Part shown: piece after piece, positions 63,858 through 64,000 of the stretch
How positions within the stretch are numbered: the stretch's first letter is position 1
How the letters are laid out: the number at the start of each line of letters is the position of its first letter
Source of the DNA: Sulfitobacter sp. SK012
GTDB taxonomy: Bacteria > Pseudomonadota > Alphaproteobacteria > Rhodobacterales > Rhodobacteraceae
Assembly: GCF_003352085.1 (NCBI RefSeq)
Contig: NZ_CP025804.1
Coordinates: 1,488,001 to 1,552,000, forward strand
Direction of reading: 5' to 3'
Length of the DNA stretch: 64,000 nucleotides
Notes under the pieces: model-generated
The model's database searches: none
Told to the model about the DNA's origin: nothing
Seen by the model: the letters and a program-made list of their open reading frames with translations, nothing else
Position numbers and translations under genes: made by a program

Positions 63858-64000
63858 ACCTGTCGGGAGGAAGATCAGCGAAGGCGAAGGTTAGTGCATT
63901 TGTTACGGACAATTCAGTTTGTTCTAAAACCCGCCATTGGTTCGGTTGCGGCGAATGGCAACGTTGTCTCGCATCGTCGACTACCAAATTTCATCTTTGA

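Overview
The window looks like a chromosomal segment of a marine Roseobacter-group alphaproteobacterium (Rhodobacteraceae). The evidence is the pcm-like/tolC/popZ-like gene order typical of alphaproteobacteria, a stand-alone small protein I associate with roseobacters (12700-13020), PutA with a divergent Lrp-type PutR, and MetF with a divergent MetR. The many insertion-sequence remnants would suit Octadecabacter or Loktanella, but the genus is a guess. No database was consulted.

Layout. (1) Positions 1-7100 are an AT-richer accessory island that abuts the 3' end of a tRNA-Cys gene. It holds a chimeric type I restriction gene (HsdR nuclease fused to HsdS recognition domain), a translationally coupled metallo-beta-lactamase-fold hydrolase, and a tight three-gene operon: SDR epimerase-kinase fusion, membrane-anchored phosphoribosyltransferase-like protein, histidine phosphatase. 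I recognise no described system in this operon. (2) Positions 7101-38366 are conserved core chromosome: pcm-like, tolC, popZ-like, cobQ, efp, ygfZ-like, a glycosyltransferase, an ABC exporter, aminotransferases, valS, an orphan CoxL-type molybdoenzyme, metF/metR, suhB-like, rhomboid, putA/putR. A possible structured RNA with a strong terminator lies between cobQ and the small roseobacter gene. (3) From a tRNA-Leu(UAA) gene at 38553 a second accessory region begins with a tyrosine integrase. It carries an orphan methyltransferase, an RTX/VCBS protein, IS110 and IS630 copies, IS30 and IS3 remnants, and small envelope or periplasmic genes. (4) Positions 48942-58434 are a LacI-controlled sugar uptake and catabolism locus: CUT1 ABC transporter, two TIM-barrel isomerase-like proteins and two Gfo/Idh/MocA dehydrogenases. 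(5) The right end carries an IS5-family element, a DUF3800 gene, a DUF4142 gene with a broken cupredoxin partner, an AraC regulator, a small membrane protein and a uracil-DNA-glycosylase-like protein.

How the genes fit together. The sugar locus has a divergent LacI regulator with two near-identical palindromes flanking a promoter in front of the binding-protein gene. Downstream, oxidation by Gfo/Idh enzymes combined with TIM-barrel eliminases/epimerases points to a 3-keto-sugar route such as that used for levoglucosan or unusual glycosides; this is inference from family composition. The two tRNA-associated regions look like independent integration hot spots. The most likely undescribed system is the 3042-6386 operon.
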